DNA from: Betaproteobacteria bacterium TMED82
GTDB taxonomy: Bacteria; Pseudomonadota; Gammaproteobacteria; Burkholderiales; Burkholderiaceae_A
DNA: 64,000 nucleotides
Assembly (NCBI GenBank): GCA_002170395.1
Contig: NHEJ01000002.1
Coordinates: 129,844 to 193,843, forward strand
Direction: 5' to 3'
The notes beneath the pieces are model-generated. The model worked only from the letters and a program-made list of their open reading frames with translations, made no database searches and was not told the origin of the DNA. A program made the position numbers and the translations under genes. Positions within the stretch are counted from its first letter, which is position 1; each line of letters begins with the position of its first letter. This document shows positions 17,772 to 27,720 of the stretch, in pieces.

Positions 17772-19693
17772 TATTTTTCCTCACAAGACGAATTAGCGCT
17801 AACATTTTTGATATTTTTACCCACAATTGCTTTTCCGATGGCTCTATTCATTCTTCTTTCCACCAAAGGAAGAGCCAACAAATTAATCTCATCATTTATT
17901 AACTTGAAAACTTCGATTTTCGCTATTTTCTCCCTCAATAATTTTTCACCTTTTTTAATGGCATCATCTAGATTTTTAGATTCCGATGCATCAAGAAGAT
18001 CTCCATCAACTTTAATTGCTGTTCTTACAGCGTCTAAATTCATTTCAAGTTCAACTAAGGTTTCCTGGTAAATTCTAGAATTTTTATCTTTAGAAGCATG
18101 AGAAAAACTCTCGCTGATAATCTTTTCAATCTCGTCTTTGTCCAAACCGAAACTTGGCTTTACCTCAACAGAAGTAGTAACACCCGTTTCATTTTCCTTA
18201 GCCTCAACTGCTAATAGTCCATCAGCATCAACTTGGAATGAAACTGTTATACGAGCCTGCCCAGATATCATTGGGGGTATTTTATCAATTAGGAATCTGG
18301 CTAAACTCCTGCAATCCCTTACTAACTCTCTCTCCCCTTGAACAACATGAATTATCATTGCAGTTTGCCCGTCCTTGAAAGTAGTAAACTCCTGGGCTTT
18401 GGATACAGGTATAGGGGAGTTCCTTGGGATAATTTTTTCAACAAGACCTCCCATCGTTTCTAACCCTAAACTTAACGGCAGAACATCTAAAAGAAGCCAG
18501 TCATCGCCTTCACCTCTGTTCCCTACGAGCAAATCAGCTTGCAAAGCGGCTCCCACAACTACCGCTTCATCTGGATTAATATCCACACGAGGTTTGCGGC
18601 CAAAAAACTTTTCAACCGCCTTTCTTATAACATTTAATCTCGTCGACCCACCTACAAAAACTACTTCGTCAATAGCGGTCCTATCCAAGCCAGAATCGAA
18701 TAATAGTGACTTACAAATATCAATTGTTTCATCAACGAGGTGTTTAGTTGCGTTAATAAACTCTTTCTCAGAAATTTTAAAAGATAAAAGCCGCTTACCT
18801 CTAAATTCCCAAGTGAATTCCGCAATCTCATCGATATTATCTTTAAAGAAAAAACCCTCCTTGACATTTTTTACCTTTTCAAGAAAACTGCTCAACTCAT
18901 ACTTTGTAAGTTCCCCGATCTGAATTTTTTTACCAGCCAAAAGAAGCTTAGCTAACTCTTCGTCAAAATCATCCCCGCCCAAAGAGGTGTTTCCACCAGT
19001 CGCAATAACCTTAAATATTTCCTTTTCCAATTTAAGTAAAGAAACATCAAATGTGCCTCCCCCTAAATCGTAAACGAGAAAAATCCCTTCCTTTTTTTTA
19101 TCGAGACCATAAGCTAAAGCAGCAGCAGTAGGTTCATTCATCAATCTCATCACCTCAAGTCCAGCTAATTTGGCAGAATCTTTTGTTGCTTGTCTCTGAG
19201 CATCATCAAAATGTGCGGGCACCGTAAGAACAACACCCTCCAATTGACCGGAGGCAGATTCAGCAATTTTCTTCAAGTGAATTAATATTTCAGCAGAAAT
19301 TTCTACCGGTGACTTTTTCCCAGAGGGAGTGTCAACAACAAGCTTCTTTCGGCCCTTTGATTCTTCTTCAAGTAAATGCACACTTAAAGCTTTTTCGCTA
19401 AAATCTGAAAGCGCTTTACCCATTAGTCTTTTGACCGAGGATATAATGACACCAGATTTATTTAAGTTTGAGCCAACCACACTGCCTACTAAAGGATCAC
19501 CGCTTTCTCTATAGTTAACTACCGAAGGTATGATACTGGCACCATTGACATCCAAAAATAGTTCAACTTCATGGTTTACAACCGAGCCAATCAAAGAGTT
19601 TGTGGTTCCCAGATCTATTCCAGCAACAAACTTTTTTTTCCTGTCTTGCTGTGCCCCATCTGGTTCAGAAATTTGAAGTAATGCCATTATCAA
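17771..19693 (-). CDS. hscA: Fe-S cluster assembly Hsp70 chaperone HscA
   Basis: HscA is the specialised Hsp70 that, with HscB, releases clusters from IscU. The 640-residue protein opens AGIDLGTTNSLIG, the Hsp70 ATPase phosphate motif, and has VPAHFDDAQRQATKDSAKLAGL, LVYDLGGGTFDVSLL and VGGSTRLNVIRKAV. The C-terminal substrate domain is shorter and divergent from DnaK, without DnaK's glycine-rich EEVD-like tail. It sits between hscB (4-base overlap) and fdx (1-base overlap). Confidence 0.96.
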   Translation of the reverse strand: MIMALLQISEPDGAQQDRKKKFVAGIDLGTTNSLIGSVVNHEVELFLDVNGASIIPSVVNYRESGDPLVGSVVGSNLNKSGVIISSVKRLMGKALSDFSEKALSVHLLEEESKGRKKLVVDTPSGKKSPVEISAEILIHLKKIAESASGQLEGVVLTVPAHFDDAQRQATKDSAKLAGLEVMRLMNEPTAAALAYGLDKKKEGIFLVYDLGGGTFDVSLLKLEKEIFKVIATGGNTSLGGDDFDEELAKLLLAGKKIQIGELTKYELSSFLEKVKNVKEGFFFKDNIDEIAEFTWEFRGKRLLSFKISEKEFINATKHLVDETIDICKSLLFDSGLDRTAIDEVVFVGGSTRLNVIRKAVEKFFGRKPRVDINPDEAVVVGAALQADLLVGNRGEGDDWLLLDVLPLSLGLETMGGLVEKIIPRNSPIPVSKAQEFTTFKDGQTAMIIHVVQGERELVRDCRSLARFLIDKIPPMISGQARITVSFQVDADGLLAVEAKENETGVTTSVEVKPSFGLDKDEIEKIISESFSHASKDKNSRIYQETLVELEMNLDAVRTAIKVDGDLLDASESKNLDDAIKKGEKLLREKIAKIEVFKLINDEINLLALPLVERRMNRAIGKAIVGKNIKNVSANSSCEEK

Positions 19694-20238
19694 TACTTCT
19701 CTATAGCTTTTTTAATAGAAACGAGAAAATTTGTTGCAAACATCAAACGACTTATCTGATTACCAAGTAAACTATCAAAGTTTTTTTTCTCTCTCGTTTT
19801 GAAAATACGACCTATCTGCAACATGGCATTGGCCTTAACCTCCATAACTTCAGACCACAAATTATTCAAGTGTTCAAGTTGCTTATCAGACAGCTTTTCT
19901 AATTGCTCAATGTCGTCCAATCTCTCACGCAGCTCCAATTGATATTCCAAGCTAGCTGTATCGGACTCCCTAAATTCCTCCACTTTAGAGTCGACGCCAA
20001 GTAGCGAGCATAAGTGAATAGCTCTACGAATTGGATCCCGTAAAATGTCAAAGCCGGCGTTTATTTGCGTGGAGTACTTATTGGCTGCACTTTTTTCAAT
20101 TTGCGAACTATTCACAAACTTATCCGGATGAACTTCTAACAACATAGAATCACGAATTCTCTCTAGCTCTCCGACTTCTATTTCAAAGTCTTCCTTCAAA
20201 GAAAACAGCGAAAAATAATTGCAAAATTTACCTGTCAC
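19690..20238 (-). CDS. hscB: Fe-S cluster assembly J-domain co-chaperone HscB
   Basis: HscB recruits IscU to HscA and stimulates its ATPase. The J-domain (NYFSLFSLKEDFEIEVGELERI...LEVHPDKF) carries HPD near residue 37. A C-terminal three-helix region (YQLELRERLDDIEQLE) is the IscU-binding part. The length of 182 residues is normal for the family. It is followed by hscA with an ATGA overlap and begins six bases after iscA. Confidence 0.94.
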   Translation of the reverse strand: MTGKFCNYFSLFSLKEDFEIEVGELERIRDSMLLEVHPDKFVNSSQIEKSAANKYSTQINAGFDILRDPIRRAIHLCSLLGVDSKVEEFRESDTASLEYQLELRERLDDIEQLEKLSDKQLEHLNNLWSEVMEVKANAMLQIGRIFKTREKKNFDSLLGNQISRLMFATNFLVSIKKAIEKY

Positions 20239-20244
20239 TGCGAA

Positions 20245-20571
20245 TCACACTTGAAAAGATTCCCCGCAACCACATTCACCCTTGATGTTTGGGTTTGTGA
20301 ACTTAAACCCCTCATTTAGACCTTCCTTGACGAAGTCTAATTTTGTTCCGTCCAAATAAACTAAACTTTTCGGATCTACAAAAATAGAAACACCAAAGCA
20401 CTCAAACAGCAAGTCATTTTTATCTTTGTTGTCCACAAACTCTAATTTATATGCTAACCCGGAACAACCGGCGGTTCTTACACCAAGTCGTATTCCACTC
20501 CCTTTGCCTCTTTTTACTAAAGACCTCTTAACGTGTTGGGCAGCTTTTTCAGTTAACGAAACTCCATTCAT
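20245..20571 (-). CDS. iscA: A-type Fe-S carrier IscA
   Basis: IscA is an A-type carrier that receives Fe-S clusters and passes them to targets. The 108-residue protein has the three conserved cysteines in [13 protein letters not shown] and GECGCGESF. It keeps its order in the operon, after iscU by 24 bases and before hscB by six. Confidence 0.95.
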   Translation of the reverse strand: MNGVSLTEKAAQHVKRSLVKRGKGSGIRLGVRTAGCSGLAYKLEFVDNKDKNDLLFECFGVSIFVDPKSLVYLDGTKLDFVKEGLNEGFKFTNPNIKGECGCGESFQV

Positions 20572-20595
20572 ACTGAACCCCTACAGGTGATGTTT

Positions 20596-20979
20596 TTATT
20601 CTGACTTCTTTTTGTAATCTTGAACAGCAGCTTTAATGGCGTCCTCAGCGAGAATGGAGCAATGTATTTTGACAGGTGGCAGTGCCAACTCGCTAGCTAT
20701 CTGGGTATTGCGAATTTTAGCCGCATCCTCTAAAGACTTCCCCTTGACCCACTCGGTAACAAGCGAGGAAGAAGCAATTGCTGACCCACAGCCGTAGGTT
20801 TTGAACTTTGCATCTTCAATAACCCCCTTTGCATTAACCTTGATTTGAAGTTTCATTACATCACCGCAGGCCGGAGCACCAACCATACCAGTTCCGACGC
20901 TTGGGTCCTCTTTATCTAATGATCCAACGTTTCTAGGATTCTCATAATGATCTATCACCTTGTTGCTATATGCCATCAA
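20596..20979 (-). CDS. iscU: Fe-S cluster scaffold IscU
   Basis: IscU is the scaffold on which clusters are built from IscS-derived sulfur. The cluster ligands are visible: GAPACGDVMKLQ (Cys and Asp), YGCGSAIASSSL and VKIHCSILAEDA. LPPVKIHCS contains the LPPVK recognition motif for HscA. The length of 127 residues is standard. It lies 26 bases after iscS. Confidence 0.97.
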   Translation of the reverse strand: MMAYSNKVIDHYENPRNVGSLDKEDPSVGTGMVGAPACGDVMKLQIKVNAKGVIEDAKFKTYGCGSAIASSSLVTEWVKGKSLEDAAKIRNTQIASELALPPVKIHCSILAEDAIKAAVQDYKKKSE

Positions 20980-21005
20980 CCTCTCCCTTGTAAATTAGTA
21001 GTGGA

Positions 21006-22214
21006 CTAATGAGCTGCCCACTGGATTTTGTTCAAATCAATTCCCTCTTTATGCATTTCCCACAATGGAGACATCTGTCTGAGCCTACCCACCTGTTCTG
21101 TTAACAATTTAATTGTATAATCAACATCCTCCTCTGTGGTAAATCGCCCTATAGAAAAACGAATGGAGGAATGTGCTAGTTCATCACTCCTTCCTAATGC
21201 TCGTAGTACATACGAAGGCTCTAGACTAGCACTTGTGCATGCGGAGCCTGAAGAAACAGCAATGCCTTTGATGGCCATCAGCAAACTTTCGCCCTCGACA
21301 TAATTAAAGCTGACATTCAAGTTGTGAGGAACCCTCTTATCCATATCTCCGTTTAAGAAAACGGATTCAATCTTACTTAAACCGTCCCACAGCCTGTCAC
21401 GCAGTGATCGGATGCGCTCGTTTTCTGAACCCAAGTTTAATTTGGCGATTTCAAACGCTTTTCCCATCCCCACTATCTGATGAGTTGCAAGAGTTCCAGA
21501 TCGCATACCTCTCTCATGCCCCCCCCCATGAATTTGAGCTTCCAATCTGATCCTAGGTTTTCTCCTTACGAATAGAGACCCAATTCCCTTTGGGCCATAT
21601 GTTTTATGTGCAGAAAATGACATCAAATCAACTTTCATACTCTTTAAGTCAATCACAACTTTTCCAGTGGCTTGAGCACTATCCACATGAAAAATAACTC
21701 CTTTTTCTCTACAAATATTGGCAAGTTTTTCAACATCTTGAATAACTCCAATCTCATTATTTACAAACATAATAGACGCTAAAATCGTGTCCGGCCTCAG
21801 ACACTTCTCAAAATCATCTAAATCAAGAAGTCCATTCTCCTTAACCCCAAGATAAGTGACATCAAACCCTTCTCTCTCTAATTCCCTGCATGCGTCTAAG
21901 GTTGCCTTATGCTCTGTCTGTACAGTTACGATGTGCTTACCCCTATCCTTATAAAATTTTGCCACACCCTTCAATGCTAAATTTATCGACTCCGTCGCTC
22001 CCGAAGTCCAAACGAGCTCTCTCGGATCGCAGTTAACTAAGTTTGCGATCTGCGCTCTAGCATTTTCAACAGCTTCTTCAGCTTTCCACCCAAATTTGTG
22101 GCTCCTGGAGGCTGGATTTCCGAAATCTTCTCGCAGAAACGGAACCATAACGTCAACAACTCTTGGATCCACCGGTGTGGTAGAAGAATAATCTAAATAT
22201 ATTGGATCTTTCAT
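21006..22214 (-). CDS. iscS: Cysteine desulfurase IscS
   Basis: A PLP enzyme that takes sulfur from cysteine for Fe-S clusters and tRNA thiolation. The protein begins [16 protein letters not shown]. The PLP lysine is in [16 protein letters not shown] and the catalytic cysteine loop is [21 protein letters not shown]. The C-terminus ends WAAH. The length of 402 residues matches E. coli IscS (404). It lies 15 bases after iscR. Confidence 0.97.
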   Translation of the reverse strand: MKDPIYLDYSSTTPVDPRVVDVMVPFLREDFGNPASRSHKFGWKAEEAVENARAQIANLVNCDPRELVWTSGATESINLALKGVAKFYKDRGKHIVTVQTEHKATLDACRELEREGFDVTYLGVKENGLLDLDDFEKCLRPDTILASIMFVNNEIGVIQDVEKLANICREKGVIFHVDSAQATGKVVIDLKSMKVDLMSFSAHKTYGPKGIGSLFVRRKPRIRLEAQIHGGGHERGMRSGTLATHQIVGMGKAFEIAKLNLGSENERIRSLRDRLWDGLSKIESVFLNGDMDKRVPHNLNVSFNYVEGESLLMAIKGIAVSSGSACTSASLEPSYVLRALGRSDELAHSSIRFSIGRFTTEEDVDYTIKLLTEQVGRLRQMSPLWEMHKEGIDLNKIQWAAH

Positions 22215-22229
22215 AGTTAATATTCCTAA

Positions 22230-22700
22230 TTAATCCTTGAACACTACTTCCATAGGCTTTACTTCAGCTTCGCCAGTTAAAACTTTCTCTTGCTTCTGTC
22301 TTTGCTTCAAAACCAAATCATACAGATTTACAGAATCAAGAAAATCTACCATATGTCGACTCAAGTCAGCCCAAAGTTCATGTGTCATGCAAACATCATC
22401 ATCTTTGCAATTTTGTTTGCCACCGCACTGAGTCGCGTCCATAGGTTCATCGACAGCGTAGATGATGTCAGCCACGGTTATGTCCGCAGCCTCACGACCC
22501 AAACGATAGCCGCCACCAGGTCCTCTACAGGAACTTACTAATTCATGTCTTCGCAATCTACCAAATAACTGTTCCAGGTATGACAACGAAATGCTTTGTC
22601 TATCACTTATCCTTGAGAGTGCTACCGGCCCCTTCTCCTGCCGTAAGGCCAAATCAATCATTGCAGTAACGGCAAAACGTCCTTTAGTGGTAAGTCTCAT
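22230..22700 (-). CDS. iscR: Rrf2-family Fe-S-sensing regulator IscR
   Basis: IscR holds a [2Fe-2S] cluster and represses its own operon when clusters are sufficient. The winged HTH is [21 protein letters not shown]... and the cluster cysteines are in [17 protein letters not shown]. The track's start is eight codons upstream; I use the internal ATG because AGGAGA lies six bases before it and IscR proteins start MRLT. The length is 156 residues. Cotranscription with iscSUA-hscBA-fdx is clear from spacing. Confidence 0.96.
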   Translation of the reverse strand: MRLTTKGRFAVTAMIDLALRQEKGPVALSRISDRQSISLSYLEQLFGRLRRHELVSSCRGPGGGYRLGREAADITVADIIYAVDEPMDATQCGGKQNCKDDDVCMTHELWADLSRHMVDFLDSVNLYDLVLKQRQKQEKVLTGEAEVKPMEVVFKD

Positions 22701-22722
22701 GCCAAATCTCCTATTCCCGACC

Positions 22723-22751
22723 ATTATACTCAGTTTTAAGAGAGTTACACA
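22723..22751 (-). promoter_or_regulatory. Candidate isc operon promoter
   Basis: On the minus strand a TATAAT hexamer lies 22 bases upstream of the chosen iscR ATG. A weak TGTGTA occupies the -35 place with 17 bases between. The bases overlapping the -10 (AAACTGAGTATAAT) loosely resemble one half of a type 1 IscR operator. The -10 is convincing, the operator is not. Confidence 0.4.
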
Positions 22752-22805
22752 GTAGATTTAGTTCCAAAAAGCTAGAATTTATAGGGTTATCTTCTCTTGA
22801 ACCCC

Positions 22806-23306
22806 TCAGGCTACCTTCGAGGATCTCAACCTAATCATTTCTGTTAAGCCCCTACAAGCATCCTCTATACTTTTAAAAACAGCTTCAATGGATTTCAAAT
22901 TGTCCATCTGAGGCATGCCAACCGTTGCATTTATCGAATTTGGAGCAAAGCGCATTATCAAGTGAAGCTTACACCAATATTTCTTTGGGCATGATTTCCT
23001 TATCGCGGATAGATCCTCCCAATTCATTGCGAGGATATACTCAAATCTTTTAAAGTCACTTTGGGTTACCCTTCTAGTGCGACGGTCGCCAAGGACATAG
23101 CCTTTCTTTGAGGCAATCTTCCTCAATTTTGTTCCCAAAATTGTAGTTCTAAAAACTTTCTCATCCGACTCTCCGATCGTCAAACCAGCTGAGTCAACCA
23201 TTACCAAATCATCCAAACCCAGGTCACGCAGCTTGGAGACTAAAATAACTGCCGCTAATGGCGATCTGAATAAATTTTTATTGGATACAAATAATATTTG
23301 CGTCAT
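22806..23306 (-). CDS. Low-molecular-weight phosphatase-like protein lacking catalytic residues
   Basis: A 166-residue protein in the place where a low-molecular-weight protein-tyrosine phosphatase commonly sits between uvrB and iscR. The N-terminal strand-loop reads ILFVSNKNLFRSPLAA, which aligns with the C-x5-R-S/T P-loop (VCxGNICRSP). The catalytic cysteine is serine (codon TCC) and the second cysteine is phenylalanine; Asn, Arg-Ser-Pro remain. HR-x-SR-type text is replaced by RRTRRVTQSDFKRFEYILAMNWED, recognisable as the family's 'D...D.ilaMd' strand. The DPY general-acid motif is not evident (VGMPQMDN). It is probably a non-enzymatic relative. Confidence 0.7.
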   Translation of the reverse strand: MTQILFVSNKNLFRSPLAAVILVSKLRDLGLDDLVMVDSAGLTIGESDEKVFRTTILGTKLRKIASKKGYVLGDRRTRRVTQSDFKRFEYILAMNWEDLSAIRKSCPKKYWCKLHLIMRFAPNSINATVGMPQMDNLKSIEAVFKSIEDACRGLTEMIRLRSSKVA

Positions 23307-23370
23307 TATCTCCTGCCCATTAAGTAATTAAAAATTATAAATTGCAAAGCCTCAAGTATCAAAAATATTA

Positions 23371-25443
23371 CTAACTACCGACAATTCTCTTACTCAAACT
23401 CGCTGTATTCTTAACTTCGAGCAAATTTAATTTGAGTATGTCTAATCTATCCCTACATTTTGCAGCATCTTCAAACTCTAAATTTCTAGCATGATTTAAC
23501 ATATCCTTTTGCAATTTCGTATATTCTTTCTCCATACTTTTTTGATTCATGAAATCGACTTCCTGAATCTCATCATCTGTTGATTTCAATAAAGAATGGC
23601 TTTTCTCCTCTGACACTCCATCTATCATTTCCCTAATTTTTTTATCAACTCCTTTCGGCCTTATTCCATTCTTTTTATTAAAAATAATTTGTTTATCTCT
23701 CCTACGGTTCGTCTCTGCGATAGCTTTACTCATGGAATCTGTTTCTCTGTCAGCATATAAAATAGCAGTTCCGTTTACGTTACGAGCAGCCCTTCCAATA
23801 GTTTGTATCAAGCTCCTATGTGATCTTAGGAAGCCTTCTTTATCAGCATCAAGAATAGCCACTAAAGATACTTCAGGTATGTCGAGACCCTCTCTCAATA
23901 AGTTGATACCAATCAAAACATCAAAAATACCAAGCCGTAAATCACGAATAATTTCAACCCTTTCAACTGTATCTATATCAGAATGCAGATACCTCACTTT
24001 TAAACCTACATCATTAAAAAATTCGGAGAGATCTTCAGCCATTCTCTTTGTTAGCGCAGTAACCAAGACTTTATCTCCATTACTAATTCTTTTCTGAATT
24101 TCATGAGAAAGATCATCAATCTGATTTGTTGCAGGTTTAACCAATACTAGTGGATCTAGAAGGCCAGTTGGCCTTACAACCTGCTCGACCACATCAGAGC
24201 CCGACTTCTGTAATTCATAATCTGAGGGAGTGGCAGAGACAAAAACCGCCTGCCGGACTTTGGGCTCGAATTCATCAAACCGTAAAGGCCTGTTATCAAG
24301 CGCAGAAGGAAGTCGAAAACCATATTCAACAAGAGTCTCTTTTCTAGAACGGTCTCCCCTATACATGCCTCTCAACTGACCAACTGTAACGTGACTCTCA
24401 TCAATGAAAATTAAGGCATCTTTTGGTAAATAATCAATAAGTGTTGGAGGCGGTTCCCCAGCCATAGATTTTGAAATATGTCGGCTGTAGTTTTCAATGC
24501 CCTTACAAAAACCTAATTCTTGCAGCATTTCAATATCAAACCGAGTTCTTTGCTCAATTCTTTGAGCTTCGATTAGTTTTCCCTGACTTTCAAAAAAAGG
24601 GATTCTCTCAGCTAATTCTTCCTTAATCGCTTCTATAGCTTCGTTTATTGTTTCTCTTGGAGTTACGTAATGAGAGGAAGGATAAATTACTGCGCGTTTG
24701 ACATTTCTTAAAATTTTCCCAGTCAGGGGATCAAAAAAAATTATTTCCTCAACTTCTTCATCAAATAATTCTATCCTTACAGCCACATCTGAGTTTTCAG
24801 CAGGAAAGATGTCAACGGTATCACCTCTAACTCTGAACCGTCCTCTAGTAAACTCCGTATCATTTCGAACATACTGCATAGAAACTAATCTGCCGATTAT
24901 TTTTTGCCTTGAAATTCTATCATTTTGCCTTACGGCTAATACCATTGCATGGTAGTTTGAAGGATTACCGATCCCGTAAATACAAGACACAGAAGCAACA
25001 ATGATTGTATCTCTCCTCTCAATTAACGATTTGGTAGCTGATAGTCTCATCTGCTCAATATGTTCATTAATTGCTGAATCTTTTTCAATAAAAAGATCTC
25101 GCTGAGGGACATAAGCTTCAGGCTGATAATAATCGTAGTAAGAAACAAAATACTCGACAGCATTTCTGGGAAAAAAATCTCTCATTTCAGAGTAGAGTTG
25201 AGCTGCTAATGTTTTATTCGGAGCCAAAATCAGCGCAGGCCTGTTCAACTCCCCAATAACGTTAGCCATGGTAAAAGTTTTACCAGACCCCGTAACTCCA
25301 AGTAAAGTCTGAAAAGCTATTCCGTCTTTAAGATTTTCAGATATCGTATTAATTGCTTTAGGCTGATCCCCAGCGGGACTAAATTTTGAATCTAAACTAA
25401 AAACACCACTTGAACTGGCTATCACCGTTTTGTCGTCAACCAT
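23371..25443 (-). CDS. uvrB: Excinuclease ABC subunit B
   Basis: UvrB is the damage-verifying helicase-like subunit of nucleotide excision repair. The 690-residue chain has Walker A ([12 protein letters not shown]), the damage-probing beta-hairpin region ([11 protein letters not shown]), DEAD-like [10 protein letters not shown], helicase motif VI ([12 protein letters not shown]) and a C-terminal UVR motif ([16 protein letters not shown]). It is divergent from the aminotransferase gene with 215 bases between; I see no convincing LexA box there. Confidence 0.97.
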   Translation of the reverse strand: MVDDKTVIASSSGVFSLDSKFSPAGDQPKAINTISENLKDGIAFQTLLGVTGSGKTFTMANVIGELNRPALILAPNKTLAAQLYSEMRDFFPRNAVEYFVSYYDYYQPEAYVPQRDLFIEKDSAINEHIEQMRLSATKSLIERRDTIIVASVSCIYGIGNPSNYHAMVLAVRQNDRISRQKIIGRLVSMQYVRNDTEFTRGRFRVRGDTVDIFPAENSDVAVRIELFDEEVEEIIFFDPLTGKILRNVKRAVIYPSSHYVTPRETINEAIEAIKEELAERIPFFESQGKLIEAQRIEQRTRFDIEMLQELGFCKGIENYSRHISKSMAGEPPPTLIDYLPKDALIFIDESHVTVGQLRGMYRGDRSRKETLVEYGFRLPSALDNRPLRFDEFEPKVRQAVFVSATPSDYELQKSGSDVVEQVVRPTGLLDPLVLVKPATNQIDDLSHEIQKRISNGDKVLVTALTKRMAEDLSEFFNDVGLKVRYLHSDIDTVERVEIIRDLRLGIFDVLIGINLLREGLDIPEVSLVAILDADKEGFLRSHRSLIQTIGRAARNVNGTAILYADRETDSMSKAIAETNRRRDKQIIFNKKNGIRPKGVDKKIREMIDGVSEEKSHSLLKSTDDEIQEVDFMNQKSMEKEYTKLQKDMLNHARNLEFEDAAKCRDRLDILKLNLLEVKNTASLSKRIVGS

Positions 25444-25658
25444 GCTACAGTTTTTCAGTTAATTTACTCCCGTACTTTGCCCGATATTCAAGTTTTGATT
25501 CTTGTGGATTTACACGCGTATAAATGCATGTAATATGAGTTAGATCAATACCTGTTACCTTGTTAATATAATACACATGTATTTTTTTTTAATTGGTTTA
25601 ATTAATCCGTTCTAGCTAATCAGAGCTTACCTTCAATTATTATTTTAACTTATTATTC

Positions 25659-26867
25659 ATGAGTATATATTTTAACATTTCGAAATTTCCGCACGATCCA
25701 ATATTAGGTTTAACAGAAGAGTTTAATAAAGACCCCAGAAAAATAAAGTTAAATCTTGGGGTTGGTGTTTACCTGGATGAAGACGGCAAGATACCTGTAC
25801 TTAACAGCGTTGCCGCGGCAAGCAATATAATCTTTGATCTTTTTAAAAATCGAGGTGGCTATTTGCCGATTGGAGGTGTAACGAAACATACTGAGCTAGT
25901 CAAGACACTTTTACTCGGCGCAGAAAGGAGCATTAATTCTCATAATAAGCTTACAACTGTTCAGGCTTTGGGGGGTACTGGAGGCTTAAGATTAGGGGCG
26001 GAATTACTTAAACGAGTAATTCCTAGTACTTCTGTCTACATTAGCAATCCAAGCTGGGAAAATCATCGGAATATTTTTGAGGCAGCTGGATTTCCAGTTA
26101 AAGAATACCCATACTACAACCCTGAAAATAACAGCCTGAATATGGCAGACTATCTGGATACATTGAGACACGTTCCCTCAAGGTCAGTAATTGTTTTACA
26201 TGCATGTTGCCATAACCCCACAGGGATAGATCCTTCAAAGGCACAATGGACAGAAATTTTGAATGTTTTCAAAGAAAAGGGGCACATACCTTTTTTAGAT
26301 TTAGCATACCAAGGTTTTAACGGTACGGTTGAAGAGGATGCCGAGGTGGTTCGATTGTTTTCCGAGTCGCTTGAAACTGTATTTATTGCAAATTCATTTT
26401 CGAAAAACATGTCACTTTATGGCGAGCGTATCGGGGCTTGCACCGTAAGTGCAGCTAATACCAAAGACCAACAAAAAATTTTGAGCCATTTAAAAAATAT
26501 AATTCGAGGAATCTACTCTAGCCCGCCTTCATTCGGCCAACAAATTGTTTCGCAAATATTAGAGAAAGATAACTTGAGAAACCAATGGGAAGAAGAGTTG
26601 AAACATATGCGAAGTCGAATCGTAAGAATTAGAAACTCGCTTTTTCTGCAACTTCAAGAAAAAAACTTAAATCTTGACCTTTCCTTTATAAAAAAACAGA
26701 AAGGTATGTTTAGTTACTCGGGACTTTCCGCACAACATGTAGACAAACTAAAATATGATTATGGTATCTACGTTTTGTCTTCTGGCCGGATATGCATGGC
26801 GGCAATTAATGATTCGAATTTGGAATATGTAGCTGAGTCAATAGCCAGCGTATTGGAGGGTTCTTGA
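25659..26867 (+). CDS. tyrB: Aromatic/aspartate aminotransferase (class I, PLP)
   Basis: A type Ia aminotransferase of 402 residues that exchanges amino groups between aromatic or acidic amino acids and 2-oxoglutarate. The family signatures are LNLGVGVYLDEDGKIPVL, ALGGTGGLRLG, HACCHNPTGIDPS and the PLP-lysine motif SFSKNMSLYGERIGACTV. Its pairing with uvrB is common in proteobacteria. Specificity between TyrB and AspC cannot be fixed from the motifs. Confidence 0.9.
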   Translation: MSIYFNISKFPHDPILGLTEEFNKDPRKIKLNLGVGVYLDEDGKIPVLNSVAAASNIIFDLFKNRGGYLPIGGVTKHTELVKTLLLGAERSINSHNKLTTVQALGGTGGLRLGAELLKRVIPSTSVYISNPSWENHRNIFEAAGFPVKEYPYYNPENNSLNMADYLDTLRHVPSRSVIVLHACCHNPTGIDPSKAQWTEILNVFKEKGHIPFLDLAYQGFNGTVEEDAEVVRLFSESLETVFIANSFSKNMSLYGERIGACTVSAANTKDQQKILSHLKNIIRGIYSSPPSFGQQIVSQILEKDNLRNQWEEELKHMRSRIVRIRNSLFLQLQEKNLNLDLSFIKKQKGMFSYSGLSAQHVDKLKYDYGIYVLSSGRICMAAINDSNLEYVAESIASVLEGS

Positions 26868-26906
26868 AAAGAAAATTCCCGAGTATTTGGTTGAAAAAGC
26901 GGATAG

Positions 26907-27431
26907 ATGATATCTAACTTAGCGTTAGTTTTTTTATTAATACTTATACTATTTTTACCTTTGGTAATTATCTTAGGCATATTTTCCGCAATATTTCTAT
27001 TCGCAATAACTATTGTATTCGTGTTTTACTGGCTGTCTGCATTTGAGTTTTTGACTTTATCTTCAATAGTTTTACTTTTGTTGATTCTGTTTATTTCTCC
27101 TGTAATTTTTTATTACTTGATTTTACATCTCACCGGATTTTTTGGCTTCGCTTTAATGACTCATTTTAATAACAGTTACCCTGGCTCATGTCTTTTTGTA
27201 AAAAGCCACGATAATTCGTACCTTCATAAATTAAAAAAGTATTCAAATTTCTTTTTATATTATTGTAGAAGACAGATGCAATTAGTAGGAACAGAACTTA
27301 AGAGCAAATTAAATTTGACACTTCCATTTTTAGTTCCAGTTCTTTTGATAACTTTTTTGATGGACTACTCTAAACAGCATACCTTGCGTTATACTGCATC
27401 TTACAGTAACCAGTACATGCAAACCAAATAA
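26907..27431 (+). CDS. Unidentified membrane protein
   Basis: A 174-residue protein with about 100 very hydrophobic N-terminal residues forming three likely helices (ALVFLLILILFLPLVIILGIF, LFAITIVFVFYWLSA, FLTLSSIVLLLLILFISPVIFYYLIL). A basic middle (HKLKKYSNF, CRRQMQLVG) and a further short hydrophobic stretch near the C-terminus (LPFLVPVLLITFLMDY) follow. I recognise no family. It begins 39 bases after the aminotransferase stop, so cotranscription is possible. The long coding frame and sensible topology suggest a real gene. Confidence 0.6.
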   Translation: MISNLALVFLLILILFLPLVIILGIFSAIFLFAITIVFVFYWLSAFEFLTLSSIVLLLLILFISPVIFYYLILHLTGFFGFALMTHFNNSYPGSCLFVKSHDNSYLHKLKKYSNFFLYYCRRQMQLVGTELKSKLNLTLPFLVPVLLITFLMDYSKQHTLRYTASYSNQYMQTK

Positions 27432-27720
27432 AGTGACTAAATTTAAGAGAAACGGCTTGGGAAGGCAGGGACTTTTTGAAGGTCTAGTATGGCACCTAAA
27501 ACCAAATAATAATTCTAATATTTTGCGTTGAACTGTGTTTTTACTATTCGCCTGTTAAAGAACGTCAACTTCAGTTATAAATTTGGAAAATAAGGCTTTT
27601 CGGGAAAAAGTCGTATTTTGTTATTCAAAAAATTGCTCACTGATATAGTACCGATTAGTATCCTTTTTTACTACAAATCCTTTTTAATTACAAAATATAA
27701 TTAGGAAGGACCGGAAGTTT

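Noticed and set aside
18375-18923. 182-residue plus-strand frame
   Set aside because: It is antisense to hscA, serine/proline-rich in a way typical of shadow frames, and has no ribosome site.
25444-25475. Possible LexA box before uvrB (ACTGAAAAACTGTAG)
   Set aside because: The two CTG halves are direct, not inverted, so it does not form the SOS palindrome.
27551-27569. BoxA-like sequence (minus strand GTTCTTTAACAGG), with a similar stretch at 36371-36388
   Set aside because: It resembles the antitermination boxA, but no rRNA gene is near and two short AT-rich matches can arise by chance.
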